A stretch of 64,000 nt of DNA from positions 248,001 through 312,000 of the forward strand of contig NZ_JADLZT010000004.1 of the NCBI RefSeq assembly GCF_015453285.1, written 5' to 3'. Shown here piece after piece: positions 15,147 through 24,180 of the stretch. The translations under genes and the position numbers were made by a program. The first letter of the stretch is position 1; every line of letters starts with the position of its first letter. Below the pieces are notes generated by a model that was not told where the DNA came from, ran no database searches, and saw nothing but the letters and a program-made list of their open reading frames with translations. Source of the stretch: Lysobacter niastensis. GTDB taxonomy: Bacteria; Pseudomonadota; Gammaproteobacteria; Xanthomonadales; Xanthomonadaceae.

Positions 15147-17759
15147 TCAGGCCGCCTTCGAAGACTCCAGGAAATCCTGGGCGAAGCGCTGCAGCACGCC
15201 GCCGGCTTCGTAGATCGAGACTTCCTCGGCGGTGTCGAGGCGGCAGGTGACCGGCACCTCGACGCGCTCGCCGTTGCGACGGTGGATGACCAGCGTCAGC
15301 GTGGCACGCGGCGTGCGCGCGCCGACGACGTCGTAGGTCTCGGTGCCGTCGAGGCCCAGCGTGGTTCGGTTCACGCCGGGCAGGAACTCCAGCGGAAGCA
15401 CGCCCATGCCGATCAGGTTGGTGCGGTGGATCCGCTCGAATCCTTCGGCCGCGATCGCCTCGACGCCTGCCAGGCGCACGCCCTTGGCGGCCCAGTCGCG
15501 CGAGGAGCCCTGGCCGTAGTCGGCGCCGGCCACGATGATCAGCGGCTGCTTGCGCTCCATGTAGGTTTCGATCGCCTCCCACATGCGCACGACCTGGCCT
15601 TCCGGTTCGATGCGCGCCAGCGAGCCCTGTTTCACGTTGTCCGCGTCGTCGCGGACCATCTCGTTGAGCAGCTTCGGATTGGCGAACGTCGCGCGCTGTG
15701 CGGTGAGGTGGTCGCCGCGGTGCGTCGCGTAGGAATTGAAGTCCTCTTCGGGCAGGCCCATCTTCGCCAGGTATTCGCCGGCGGCGCTGTCGAGCAGGAT
15801 CGCGTTCGACGGCGACAGGTGGTCGGTCGTGATGTTGTCGCCCAGCACCGCGAGCGGACGCATGCCCTTGAGCGTGCGTTCGCCGGCCAGCGCGCCTTCC
15901 CAATACGGCGGACGGCGGATGTAGGTGCTCTGCGGGCGCCAGTCGTACAACGGGCTGATCTTCTCGCCGTGCTCGACCGCGAACTTGAACATCGGCTCGT
16001 ACACCTGGCGGAAATGCTCGGGCTTCACGTGCTGCGCGACGATGGCGTCGATCTCGGCATCGCTCGGCCAGATATCCTTGAGCAGCACGGGCTGGCCGTT
16101 GGCGTCATGGCCGAGCACGTCCTTCTCGATGTCGAAACGCACGGTGCCGGCGATCGCGTAGGCGACGACCAGCGGCGGCGAGGCGAGGAACGCCTGCTTC
16201 GCGTACGGATGGATGCGGCCGTCGAAGTTGCGGTTGCCCGACAGCACGGCGGTTGCGTACAGGTCGCGCTCGATCACTTCCTTCTGGATCGCCGGATCCA
16301 GCGCGCCGCTCATGCCGTTGCAGGTGGTGCAGGCGAAGGCGACGATGCCGAAGCCGAGCTGCTCGAGCTCGGTCAACAGGCCAGCTTCTTCCAGGTACAG
16401 CTGCACGGCCTTGGAGCCGGGCGCCAGGGAGGTCTTCACCCAGGGCTTGCGCACGAGGCCGCGCGCATTCGCGTTGCGGGCGATCAGTGCGGCAGCGATC
16501 ACGTTGCGCGGGTTGCTGGTGTTGGTGCAGCTGGTGATCGCGGCGATGATCACCGCGCCGTCCGGCATCAGGCCCTGCGCCTCCTGGGCGCGGGCTTCGT
16601 CGAGCCCGGTGGCGATGCCACGCTCGGCCAGCGCCGACGTCGGCAGGCGCTTGTGCGGATTCGACGGGCCGGCCATGTTGCGGCCGACCGTCGACAGGTC
16701 GAACGTCAGCGTGCGTTCGTACTGCGCATCCTGGAGCGCATCCGCCCACAGGCCAGTGTGCCGGGCGTAGGTTTCGACCAGCTTCACCTGCGCATCCTCG
16801 CGGCCGGTGAGGCGCAGGTAGTCGAGCGTCTTGTCGTCTATGAAGAACATCGCCGCCGTTGCGCCGTACTCCGGCGCCATGTTGGAGATCGTCGCGCGGT
16901 CGCCCAGCGTCAGCGCGGCGGCACCTTCGCCGCGGAACTCCAGGTAGGCGCCCACGACCTTTTCCTTGCGCAGGAACTCGGTCAGCGCCAGCACGATGTC
17001 GGTGGCGGTGATGCCCGGCTGCGGCTTGCCGGTGAGCTCGACGCCGATGATGTCGGGCAGGCGCATCCACGAGGCGCGTCCGAGCATGACGCTCTCGGCC
17101 TCGAGGCCGCCGACGCCGATCGCGATCACGCCCAGTGCATCGACATGCGGCGTGTGGCTGTCGGTGCCGACGCAGGTATCCGGATACGCGACGCCGTTGT
17201 CGCTGTGGATCACCGGCGACATCTTCTCCAGATTGATCTGGTGCATGATGCCGTTGCCCGGCGGGATCACGTCGACGTTCTTGAACGCCTTCTTCGTCCA
17301 GTTGATGAAGTGGAAGCGGTCCTCGTTGCGGCGGTCCTCGATCGCGCGGTTCTTCGCGAACGCATTCTTGTCGAAGCCCGGGGCCTCGACGGCCAGCGAG
17401 TGGTCGACGATCAACTGCGTCGGCACCACCGGATTGATCTGCGCCGGGTCGCCGCCCTTGTCGGCGATCGCATCACGCAGGCCGGCCAGGTCGACCAGTG
17501 CGGTCTGGCCGAGGATGTCGTGGCAGACCACGCGCGCCGGGAACCACGGGAAGTCCAGATCGCGGCGGCGCTCGATGAGCTGGCGCAGTGCATCGGTCAA
17601 CAGCGCCGGATCGCAGCGGCGCACGAGGTTTTCGGCATGCACGCGAGAGGTGTAGGGCAGGGTGTCCCACGCGCCCGGCTGGATGCCGTCGACGGCGGCG
17701 CGCGCATCGAAATAATCGAGCTGGGTACCCGGAAGCGGCTTGCGGTATTCGATATTCAT
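15147..17759 (-). CDS. acnD: Fe/S-dependent 2-methylisocitrate dehydratase AcnD
   Basis: An 870-residue aconitase-superfamily enzyme, matching the AcnD length (about 865). It dehydrates 2-methylcitrate in the methylcitrate cycle of propionate degradation, together with PrpF. The [4Fe-4S] ligands are the Cys in TSCTNTSNPRN and the pair in ACTTCNGMSG. TDSHTPHVDALG, QGSSRDWAAKG and GMGVLPLEF are other aconitase signatures. The start at 17759 gives MNIEYRKPLPG, matching the family N-terminus; upstream frame runs into proline-rich non-coding sequence. The pairing with prpF separates it from AcnA/AcnB. The AraC-type gene lies 220 bases upstream in the same direction. Confidence 0.96.
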   Translation of the reverse strand: MNIEYRKPLPGTQLDYFDARAAVDGIQPGAWDTLPYTSRVHAENLVRRCDPALLTDALRQLIERRRDLDFPWFPARVVCHDILGQTALVDLAGLRDAIADKGGDPAQINPVVPTQLIVDHSLAVEAPGFDKNAFAKNRAIEDRRNEDRFHFINWTKKAFKNVDVIPPGNGIMHQINLEKMSPVIHSDNGVAYPDTCVGTDSHTPHVDALGVIAIGVGGLEAESVMLGRASWMRLPDIIGVELTGKPQPGITATDIVLALTEFLRKEKVVGAYLEFRGEGAAALTLGDRATISNMAPEYGATAAMFFIDDKTLDYLRLTGREDAQVKLVETYARHTGLWADALQDAQYERTLTFDLSTVGRNMAGPSNPHKRLPTSALAERGIATGLDEARAQEAQGLMPDGAVIIAAITSCTNTSNPRNVIAAALIARNANARGLVRKPWVKTSLAPGSKAVQLYLEEAGLLTELEQLGFGIVAFACTTCNGMSGALDPAIQKEVIERDLYATAVLSGNRNFDGRIHPYAKQAFLASPPLVVAYAIAGTVRFDIEKDVLGHDANGQPVLLKDIWPSDAEIDAIVAQHVKPEHFRQVYEPMFKFAVEHGEKISPLYDWRPQSTYIRRPPYWEGALAGERTLKGMRPLAVLGDNITTDHLSPSNAILLDSAAGEYLAKMGLPEEDFNSYATHRGDHLTAQRATFANPKLLNEMVRDDADNVKQGSLARIEPEGQVVRMWEAIETYMERKQPLIIVAGADYGQGSSRDWAAKGVRLAGVEAIAAEGFERIHRTNLIGMGVLPLEFLPGVNRTTLGLDGTETYDVVGARTPRATLTLVIHRRNGERVEVPVTCRLDTAEEVSIYEAGGVLQRFAQDFLESSKAA

Positions 17760-17979
17760 GGCGGCGATCGGTTGCGGGCGCGGCCGAGGCCGCGACGGAG
17801 TCGGGAGGGACGGAGGGGTGACGCCCTGGGATCCGTACCGTGGTTCGGGCGGAAATCGCGGCGCGTCCGGCCATTCGTCAACGGTGCGGGAACGCGGCGA
17901 TTTTACCGTGATGGACGATGAACCGCCCGGATCGGGCCGTCGCGCCGCCCCCGGAATTGGGGGGGCGGCTTCGCGCAGG

Positions 17980-19005
17980 CTAGCCGCGCTGCTGTCGGAA
18001 GTCCTTGCGCCACAGGCGCGGCGCTTTGCCGAACTCGGCCGCAAACCAGCGGGAGAACGAACTGGGGGAGGAAAAGCCCAGCAGCCGTCCGACCGCCTGC
18101 AGCGAGTAGCGCGGATTTTCCATGTAACGCAACGCCAGCTCGGTCCTGACCGAGTTCAGCGCATTGGAAAAGGTCTCGCCGGCCTCCTCCAGCCTGCGTT
18201 GCAGCGTGCGCACGTTCATGCCCCGGCCGCGTGCGACCTGCTCGATGGTCGCTTGCCCCATCGGCATCAGGATGTAGAGGTCCTTGCGCACGTCGGTGGC
18301 GATGGAGGCCCGGTCCGGCGCCGGCAGCGATTCCACCAGGCGCTTGACGTAGCGGGCCATGACGGGATCGGCGGTCGGGTTGCGCATGTCCAGGTCTGCG
18401 GCATCGCAGACGATGCCGTTGAACTCGCGGTCGAACTCCAGCGCGCAGCGGAACACGCGGCGATGGACCTGCAGGTTCTCGGGCGGGCCGTGGGTGAAGT
18501 TCACGCTGTGGGGCTTCCAGTTCGGACCCAGCAGGGCGCCGCAGAGGCGGTGCAGGACGCCGAGCGCGAGGTCGATGGTCTGCCGCGAGGTCGTCCCCGC
18601 GTCGGGCACGAATTCCTCGCGGATCACCACGGTCCGGCCGCTTTCCTCCACGTGGATCGCCAGCAACTCGTTGAGCAGGTGTCGGTACTTCATCGTCGTG
18701 AGCAGCGCATCACGCAGCGTCGACTGGTGGATCAGCAGCAGGCTGACTACGCCGAAGTCCGACAACTGCCGCGACTCGGCCATGCGCAGGCCGAAGGTGT
18801 CGCAGCCGCTCTCGCGCGCCGAGTCCTCCAGCAATCGGACCGCGCCGGCGGCCGGGATGCGCCGGTCGGGATCGGCGAGCATCGTCTGGCTGAGGCCGGC
18901 CGCGCGCAGCAACGGCTGCGGGTTGAGGCCGAGCTGCTGGGCCACTTCGAAGTAGTTGGTCAGGGTGGCCGCGCGGATCAGGGAGGCCCGGTTCGTGCTG
19001 CTCAT
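17980..19005 (-). CDS. AraC-family transcriptional regulator (arabinose-binding-like N-terminal domain)
   Basis: A 341-residue protein. The N-terminal two-thirds resemble the arabinose-binding-like domain of OruR/ArgR-type AraC regulators (YFEVAQQLGLNPQPLLRAAGL, LSDFGVVSLLLIHQ). The C-terminal double helix-turn-helix includes VRTLQRRLEEAGETFS and the signature LQAVGRLLGFSSPSSFSRWF near residue 310. It is transcribed toward acnD and divergently from the qor-TauD-BKACE run; the shared 183-bp spacer holds overlapping palindromes. It is therefore the best candidate regulator of that catabolic run, and possibly of acnD-prpF; the effector is unknown. Confidence 0.92.
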   Translation of the reverse strand: MSSTNRASLIRAATLTNYFEVAQQLGLNPQPLLRAAGLSQTMLADPDRRIPAAGAVRLLEDSARESGCDTFGLRMAESRQLSDFGVVSLLLIHQSTLRDALLTTMKYRHLLNELLAIHVEESGRTVVIREEFVPDAGTTSRQTIDLALGVLHRLCGALLGPNWKPHSVNFTHGPPENLQVHRRVFRCALEFDREFNGIVCDAADLDMRNPTADPVMARYVKRLVESLPAPDRASIATDVRKDLYILMPMGQATIEQVARGRGMNVRTLQRRLEEAGETFSNALNSVRTELALRYMENPRYSLQAVGRLLGFSSPSSFSRWFAAEFGKAPRLWRKDFRQQRG

Positions 19006-19063
19006 GAGGAGGCGCCGGCGCGGTTCAGACGGTTTCGGGGGGTGTCCCGGGTCGTCGGGGGGG

Positions 19064-19090
19064 TGTCATGAAATGACAAGTCATTGTCGC
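19064..19090. promoter_or_regulatory. Overlapping palindromes, candidate operator in the araC/qor divergent spacer
   Basis: TGTCAT-gaa-ATGACA (19064-19078) is a perfect inverted repeat. The next bases form a second, ATGAC-aa-GTCAT (19073-19084), and a third, GACAA-gtca-TTGTC. They lie between the divergent starts of the AraC-family gene and the quinone oxidoreductase gene. No well-spaced -35/-10 pair was seen, so promoter positions are not called. Confidence 0.5.
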
Positions 19091-19188
19091 TGTTTGCAAA
19101 GAATCGCGCACCCCCCTTTCCTACAGTCAGGACGTAAAGGCCTCCCCCGGGGGGCAGTCCGATTCACTTGTAAAGAGGTCGAAGTGCC

Positions 19189-20169
19189 ATGGCGCATGCG
19201 GTTCGGTTCCATGAGGCCGGAGGCCCTGAGGTCCTGCGCTACGAGGCTGTCCAGGTTGGCGACCCCGGTCCCGGCCAAGTGCGTCTCCAGCACGTCGCGG
19301 TCGGGCTCAACTACGCCGACACCTACTTCCGCAACGGCACCTATCCGATCCCGCTGCCGGCAGGCATCGGCGTCGAGGCGGCGGGCGTGGTGGAGGCGGT
19401 GGGGTCCGGCGTGGACCATGTCGCGGTCGGCGATCGCGTGACCTACACCGGCTTCGTCAACACGCTGGGTGCCTACAGCACCGAGCGCCTGGTACCGGCC
19501 GCGCCGCTGATCCGGCTGCCCGAGTCCATCGCCTGCGAGACCGCGGCAGCGATGACGATGCGCGGCCTGACCGCGGCCTACCTGATGCGGCGCATTTACC
19601 CGTTCCGCGCCGGCGACGCGATCCTGCTGCACGCCGCTGCCGGCGGCGTCGGCCTGATCGTCGCGCAGTGGGCGCGGCTGCTTGGCCTGACCGTGATCGG
19701 CACGGTGTCGACCGAGGCCAAGGCGGAAATCGCCCGTGCGCACGGCTGCGACCACGTCATCAACTACAGCCACGAGGACGTCGCCCGGCGCGTGCGTGAG
19801 CTGACCGATGGTGCCGGTGTGTCGGTGGTGTTCGACAGCGTCGGCAAGACCACGTTCGAAGCCTCGCTCGACTCGCTCAAGCGGCGCGGCCTGATGGTCT
19901 GCGTGGGGACCGCGTCGGGCCCGATCCCGCCGTTCAATCCGCAGATGCTCGCGATGAAGGGCTCGCTGTACCTCACTCGCCCGGCGCTGGCCGACTACAT
20001 CGCCGACCCGGCCGAGAAGGCCGAACTGGCCGCCGAGCTGTTCGACCACGTCGCCGCCGGCCGCATCCGCATCGAGATCAACCAGCGCTACGCGCTGCAG
20101 GACGCGGTGCAGGCGCATCGCGACCTCGAATCGCGCAAAACCACCGGCTCTTCGATCTTCGTCATCTGA
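19189..20169 (+). CDS. NADPH:quinone oxidoreductase-like (zeta-crystallin, MDR superfamily)
   Basis: A 326-residue medium-chain dehydrogenase/reductase of the QorA type. Evidence is VGLNYADTYFRNGTYP near residue 40, the nucleotide-binding AAAGGVGLIVAQWARLLG around residue 145 and the C-terminal Leu/Arg-rich end (LESRKTTGSSIFVI). The catalytic and structural zinc Cys sets of alcohol dehydrogenases are absent. It reduces quinones or alpha,beta-unsaturated carbonyls with NADPH; within this run it may act on a pathway intermediate. It is the first gene of the rightward run; the TauD-type gene begins 7 bases after its stop. Confidence 0.93.
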   Translation: MAHAVRFHEAGGPEVLRYEAVQVGDPGPGQVRLQHVAVGLNYADTYFRNGTYPIPLPAGIGVEAAGVVEAVGSGVDHVAVGDRVTYTGFVNTLGAYSTERLVPAAPLIRLPESIACETAAAMTMRGLTAAYLMRRIYPFRAGDAILLHAAAGGVGLIVAQWARLLGLTVIGTVSTEAKAEIARAHGCDHVINYSHEDVARRVRELTDGAGVSVVFDSVGKTTFEASLDSLKRRGLMVCVGTASGPIPPFNPQMLAMKGSLYLTRPALADYIADPAEKAELAAELFDHVAAGRIRIEINQRYALQDAVQAHRDLESRKTTGSSIFVI

Positions 20170-20176
20170 GGCCGAC

Positions 20177-21025
20177 ATGCGCATCGAACCACTGACCTGC
20201 GCCATCGGCGCCGAGCTCTCCGGCGTCGACCTCGCCGATGCGATCCACGACGACGGCCTGTTCCAAGAACTGCGCGCGCTGCTGGTCCGGCACAAGGTGC
20301 TGTTCCTGCGCGACCAGGGCTTCAGCCGCGCCGAGCACGTGGCCTTCGCGCGCCGCTTTGGCGAGCTGGAGGATCACCCGGTCGCCGGCAGCGATCCGGA
20401 TCATCCGGGGCTGGTACGCATCTACAAGTCGCCCGATCAGCCGAACGAGCGTTACGAGAATGCCTGGCACACCGATGCCACCTGGCGCGATGCGCCTCCC
20501 TTCGGCTGCGTGCTGCGCTGCGTGGAATGCCCGCCGACGGGCGGCGACACGATGTGGGCGAACATGGTGCTCGCCTACGAGAAGCTGCCGGAGCAGATCA
20601 AGCGGCAGATCGACGGCCTGTATGCCCGGCACAGCATCGAAGCCACCTTCGGCGCCGCCATGCCGACCGAGAAGCGCCTCGCGCTGAAGCAACACTTTCC
20701 CGACGCCGAACACCCGGTGGTGCGTACCCACCCCGATACCGGCGAGAAGATCCTGTTCGTCAACGCGTTCACCACGCACTTCACCAACTTCCACACGCCG
20801 GACAACGTGCGCTATGGCCAGGATTACGCGCCGGGCGCGCAGCGCCTGCTGCAGTACCTGATCAGCCAGGCGCAGATTCCCGAGTACCAGGTGCGCTGGC
20901 GCTGGTCGAAGAACGCCGTCGCCATCTGGGACAACCGCAGCACCCAGCACTACGCGGTGATGGATTACCCGCCCTGCCATCGAAAGATGGAACGAGCCGG
21001 AATCATCGGCGACCTGCCCTACTGA
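20177..21025 (+). CDS. TauD/TfdA-family Fe(II)/2-oxoglutarate dioxygenase
   Basis: A 282-residue protein of typical family length. The iron triad is His98 and Asp100 in WHTDATW and His258 in RSTQHYA; the Arg of the 2-oxoglutarate site is likely in the final PPCHRKMERAGI segment. TauD-family enzymes hydroxylate sulfonates, aryloxyacids, carnitine precursors and other acids, with O2 and 2-oxoglutarate. The surrounding BKACE, oxidoreductase and MFS genes suggest degradation of a substituted carboxylic acid rather than taurine; no sulfur-starvation genes are near. Substrate not assigned. Confidence 0.94.
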   Translation: MRIEPLTCAIGAELSGVDLADAIHDDGLFQELRALLVRHKVLFLRDQGFSRAEHVAFARRFGELEDHPVAGSDPDHPGLVRIYKSPDQPNERYENAWHTDATWRDAPPFGCVLRCVECPPTGGDTMWANMVLAYEKLPEQIKRQIDGLYARHSIEATFGAAMPTEKRLALKQHFPDAEHPVVRTHPDTGEKILFVNAFTTHFTNFHTPDNVRYGQDYAPGAQRLLQYLISQAQIPEYQVRWRWSKNAVAIWDNRSTQHYAVMDYPPCHRKMERAGIIGDLPY

Positions 21026-21065
21026 CCCGCACCGATCGCCTCGCTACGCGATCACGGAGATAACC

Positions 21066-22145
21066 ATGAACTTCCTCGATGGCTCGTTGTTTCCCGAGAA
21101 TCAGCAAAAGCTGGTGATCACCGCTGCGCCCTACGGCCCGGAGTGGATGCCGTCCGACTTCCCGGAAGACATTCCGCTGACGATGGACGAGCAGATCCAG
21201 AAGGCGGTCGACTGCTACAACGCCGGCGCCACCGTTCTGCACCTGCATGTGCGCGAACTCGACGGCAAGGGTTCCAAGCGCCTGTCCAAGTTCAACGAGC
21301 TGATCGCCGGCGTGCGCAATGCCGTGCCCGACATGATCATCCAGGTCGGCGGTTCGATCTCGTTCTCGCCGGAAGGCGATGGCGCCGTGGCCAAGTGGCT
21401 GTCCGACGACACTCGCCACATGCTGGCCGAGCTGCAGCCGACGCCGGACCAGGTCACCATCGCCATCAACACCAACCAGATGAACGTGGTCGAGCAGATG
21501 TGCGAGGCCGACCTCGCCGGCACCAGCCTCGGCACGCCGGAGGGTTACCGCGCGTACCGCGAGATGACCATCCCGGCCGGTCCCGAGTGGGTCGAGGAAC
21601 ACATCCGTCGCCTGTCGGCCAATGGCATCCAGACCCACTTCCAGCTGGCCAACAACGCCCAGCTCGAAACCGTCGAACGCATGATGCGCCGTGGTACCTG
21701 CAACGTGCCGCTGATCCTGACCTGGGTGGCCATTGGCGGCGGCTTCGATGCGCCGAACATCTACAACCTGGCCAACTTCGTCCGCGCCTGCCCGGATGGT
21801 TCGGTGCTGACGCTGGAGTCGTCCATGCTGAACGTGCTGCCGGTGAACATGATGGCCATCGCGATGGGCCTGCACGTGCGCTGCGGCATCGAGGACAACA
21901 TCTGGACCCAGCGCCGCGACCGCAAGATGAGCAGCGTCGAGCAGATCGAGCAGCTGGTGCGGATCTCGCGCGAATTCGGCCGCGACATCGCCAACGCATC
22001 CGAGGCGCGCGCGATCTACAGGATCGGCACGTTCTACAAGGATGCCGACGAGACGCTGGCGGCGAATGGCTTCGCGCCGAACCGGAAGCCGGTCTGGAAG
22101 GGAGTTCCGGCGCCCGCCCCGCAGTCCGAGCTTCAGCCGGCCTGA
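21066..22145 (+). CDS. BKACE-family beta-keto acid cleavage enzyme (3-keto-5-aminohexanoate cleavage protein-like, DUF849)
   Basis: A 359-residue TIM-barrel protein. The zinc pair His59/His61 is in VLHLHVREL, and QVGGSISFSPEGD and VTIAINTNQMNVVE are typical family stretches. The family condenses a beta-keto acid with acetyl-CoA to give a CoA ester and a new beta-keto acid; known members act in lysine fermentation and carnitine breakdown. It is the most specific clue to the pathway of this run. The ATG is preceded by GGAG. The 40-base gap from the TauD-type gene and 23-base gap to the MFS gene suit one transcript. Confidence 0.9.
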   Translation: MNFLDGSLFPENQQKLVITAAPYGPEWMPSDFPEDIPLTMDEQIQKAVDCYNAGATVLHLHVRELDGKGSKRLSKFNELIAGVRNAVPDMIIQVGGSISFSPEGDGAVAKWLSDDTRHMLAELQPTPDQVTIAINTNQMNVVEQMCEADLAGTSLGTPEGYRAYREMTIPAGPEWVEEHIRRLSANGIQTHFQLANNAQLETVERMMRRGTCNVPLILTWVAIGGGFDAPNIYNLANFVRACPDGSVLTLESSMLNVLPVNMMAIAMGLHVRCGIEDNIWTQRRDRKMSSVEQIEQLVRISREFGRDIANASEARAIYRIGTFYKDADETLAANGFAPNRKPVWKGVPAPAPQSELQPA

Positions 22146-22168
22146 TCCACCCGTACGACGTCGACGCC

Positions 22169-23488
22169 ATGGCATTCCACTCACTTCCAGACAGCGGCAA
22201 CGACGACCCGGGCGCGCGCATTCCGCGCCGCTATGCCTGGGTCGTGTTCGCGCTGAGCTTCGGCCTGCTGTTGTCGGACTACATGTCGCGGCAAGTGCTC
22301 AACGCGGTGTTTCCGCTGCTCAAGGTGGAGTGGGCGCTGTCCGATGCCCGTCTTGGCCTGCTGAGCGGCATCGTCGCGCTGATGGTGGGGGTGCTGACGT
22401 TTCCGTTGTCGCTGCTCGCCGACCGGTTCGGACGGGTCAGGAGCCTGGCCGTCATGGCGACGGTCTGGAGCCTCGCGACCCTGGGCTGCGGCCTGGCGCA
22501 GCAGTACCCGCAGATGCTGGCAGCGCGCTTCCTCGTCGGCGTCGGCGAGGCGGCTTACGGCAGCGTCGGCATCGCCGTGGTGCTGTCGGTGTTCCCCAAG
22601 CACATGCGGGCGACTTTGACCGGCGCGTTCATGGCCGGCGGCATGTTCGGTTCGGTGCTGGGCATGGCGCTCGGCGGTGCCGTCGCAGCGCACCTTGGCT
22701 GGCGCTGGGCGTTCGGCGTGATGGCGTTGTTCGGCCTGGTGCTGGCACTGCTGTATCCGATCATCGTCAACGAGAAGCGGATTACCCCATCGTCGCGTCC
22801 CGGTGAGCCCAAGGCGGCCGCGATGGCGGCGCGTACGCCGCTGCGCACCCTGGTCAACAGCCGTTCCGTGGTCGGTGCCTACATCGGCAGCGGCCTGCAG
22901 CTGTTCGTTGGCGGCACCGTCATCGTCTGGCTGCCCAGCTACCTCAACCGCTACTACGCGATGGCGACCGATGCCGCTGGCGCCGTCGCGGCCATCATCG
23001 TGCTGGTCAGCGGCGTGGGAATGATCGCCTGCGGCATGCTCAGCGACCGGATGTGCCGCAACGCACCGGCGAGCAAGATCCGCCTGGCAATCGCCTACAG
23101 CCTCGGCAGTTGCGCGTTGTTGTCGCTGGCATTCGCGCTGCCGCACGGCACGCCGCAACTGGTCGTGATCGGTCTGGGCATGTTCCTGGCCGCAGGTACC
23201 AGCGGTCCCGCCGGGGCCATGGTCGCCAACCTCACGCCGCTGCCGATCCATGGCACCGCGTTCGCGACGCTGACCCTGGTGAACAACCTGCTGGGACTCG
23301 CCGCCGGACCGCTGGTCACCGGCGTGCTTGCCGACCGGCTGGGTCTGGCGAACGCCTTCCAGCTGGTACCGCTGATCAGCCTGGCTGCAGCCGCGGTGTT
23401 CTATTTCGCCAAGCGGCACTACCTGAGCGACATCCAGCAGGTGGGCATCGTGTCGCCATGCACCGTCGGCACGCAGGCGACGACGTGA
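22169..23488 (+). CDS. MFS transporter
   Basis: A 439-residue protein with 12 predicted membrane segments in two halves. The family loop LADRFGRVRS lies between TM2 and TM3, and the second half has the matching loop LSDRMCRNAPASK. The sequence resembles the anion:cation symporter and sugar-acid/aromatic-acid MFS families. The start at 22169 gives the first TM near residue 25. By context it probably imports the substrate of the adjacent TauD/BKACE enzymes. Its stop overlaps the next start (GTGA). Confidence 0.9.
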   Translation: MAFHSLPDSGNDDPGARIPRRYAWVVFALSFGLLLSDYMSRQVLNAVFPLLKVEWALSDARLGLLSGIVALMVGVLTFPLSLLADRFGRVRSLAVMATVWSLATLGCGLAQQYPQMLAARFLVGVGEAAYGSVGIAVVLSVFPKHMRATLTGAFMAGGMFGSVLGMALGGAVAAHLGWRWAFGVMALFGLVLALLYPIIVNEKRITPSSRPGEPKAAAMAARTPLRTLVNSRSVVGAYIGSGLQLFVGGTVIVWLPSYLNRYYAMATDAAGAVAAIIVLVSGVGMIACGMLSDRMCRNAPASKIRLAIAYSLGSCALLSLAFALPHGTPQLVVIGLGMFLAAGTSGPAGAMVANLTPLPIHGTAFATLTLVNNLLGLAAGPLVTGVLADRLGLANAFQLVPLISLAAAAVFYFAKRHYLSDIQQVGIVSPCTVGTQATT

Positions 23489-24180
23489 GCGGCAGCAACA
23501 CGTCTACTAGCAGCCCGCTCACTAGCAACCCGCTCACGATCGGCATCCACTTCGACCTGATCTGCCCCTGGTGCCTCATCGGCAAGCGTCAGTTGACGCT
23601 TGCGCGCGACAGGTTCGAACAACAGCGCCCCGACGTGGCGGTGGAAACGGTGTGGAAACCCGTGCAGTTGCTGCCGGATATTCCGGAACAGGGATTGCCG
23701 TTCGCCGAGTTCTACGAGCGACGCCTCGGCTCGCCGGATGCGGTGCGCATGAGGCAGGAGCAGGTCACGCAAGCGGCGCGCAACGTCGGCCTCGACCTCG
23801 ATCTGACCAGAATCGAGCGCATGCCCAACACCGCGCGCGCGCATCGCCTGTTGCTCCGTGTCGAAGCGCTGGGAGTGCCCGCGTTGTACGAGTCGCTTCT
23901 GGAGCGGCTCTTTGCTGCGTACTTCCAGCGCGGTCAGGACATCGGCGATGCCTCGACGCTTCGCGCGCTGGCGCACGAGACCGGCGTGCCCGCGGACCTG
24001 TGCGCTGATGCGACGCCCGATGAGGCATGGCCCCGGGATGTCGTGGCCTTCAACGGCGTGCCGTACTTCGTGTTCAACGGACGCCTGTCCGTGTCCGGCG
24101 CGCAGGATGCCGCGACGCTGCTCGCTGCGATGCACCGTGCCATCCAGTGGCCGGCCCTTACGGACCCGACACACGCATGA
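23485..24180 (+). CDS. DsbA-family (FrnE-like) thioredoxin-fold oxidoreductase
   Basis: A 231-residue protein from a GTG that overlaps the MFS stop; an in-frame ATG at 23458 would add nine residues, and neither start has a strong Shine-Dalgarno site. The DsbA fold is shown by FDLICPWCLIGKR, a CPWC active site near residue 26 with both cysteines present. The helical insert follows, and then the cis-Pro motif GVPYFVFNGRLSVSGAQ near the C-terminus. There is no signal peptide, so it is probably cytoplasmic like FrnE and 2-hydroxychromene-2-carboxylate isomerases. Role in the cluster unknown. Confidence 0.86.
   Translation: MSGSNTSTSSPLTSNPLTIGIHFDLICPWCLIGKRQLTLARDRFEQQRPDVAVETVWKPVQLLPDIPEQGLPFAEFYERRLGSPDAVRMRQEQVTQAARNVGLDLDLTRIERMPNTARAHRLLLRVEALGVPALYESLLERLFAAYFQRGQDIGDASTLRALAHETGVPADLCADATPDEAWPRDVVAFNGVPYFVFNGRLSVSGAQDAATLLAAMHRAIQWPALTDPTHA

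Noticed and set aside
14784-17921. Antisense frame of over 1,000 codons opposite acnD
   Set aside because: Its translation is Arg/His/Val-rich without family resemblance, while acnD on the other strand is complete with all cluster-binding cysteines.
23053-23484. An N-terminal extension of the DsbA-family protein
   Set aside because: This part is the shadow of the MFS gene in another frame; the thioredoxin fold starts after 23485.
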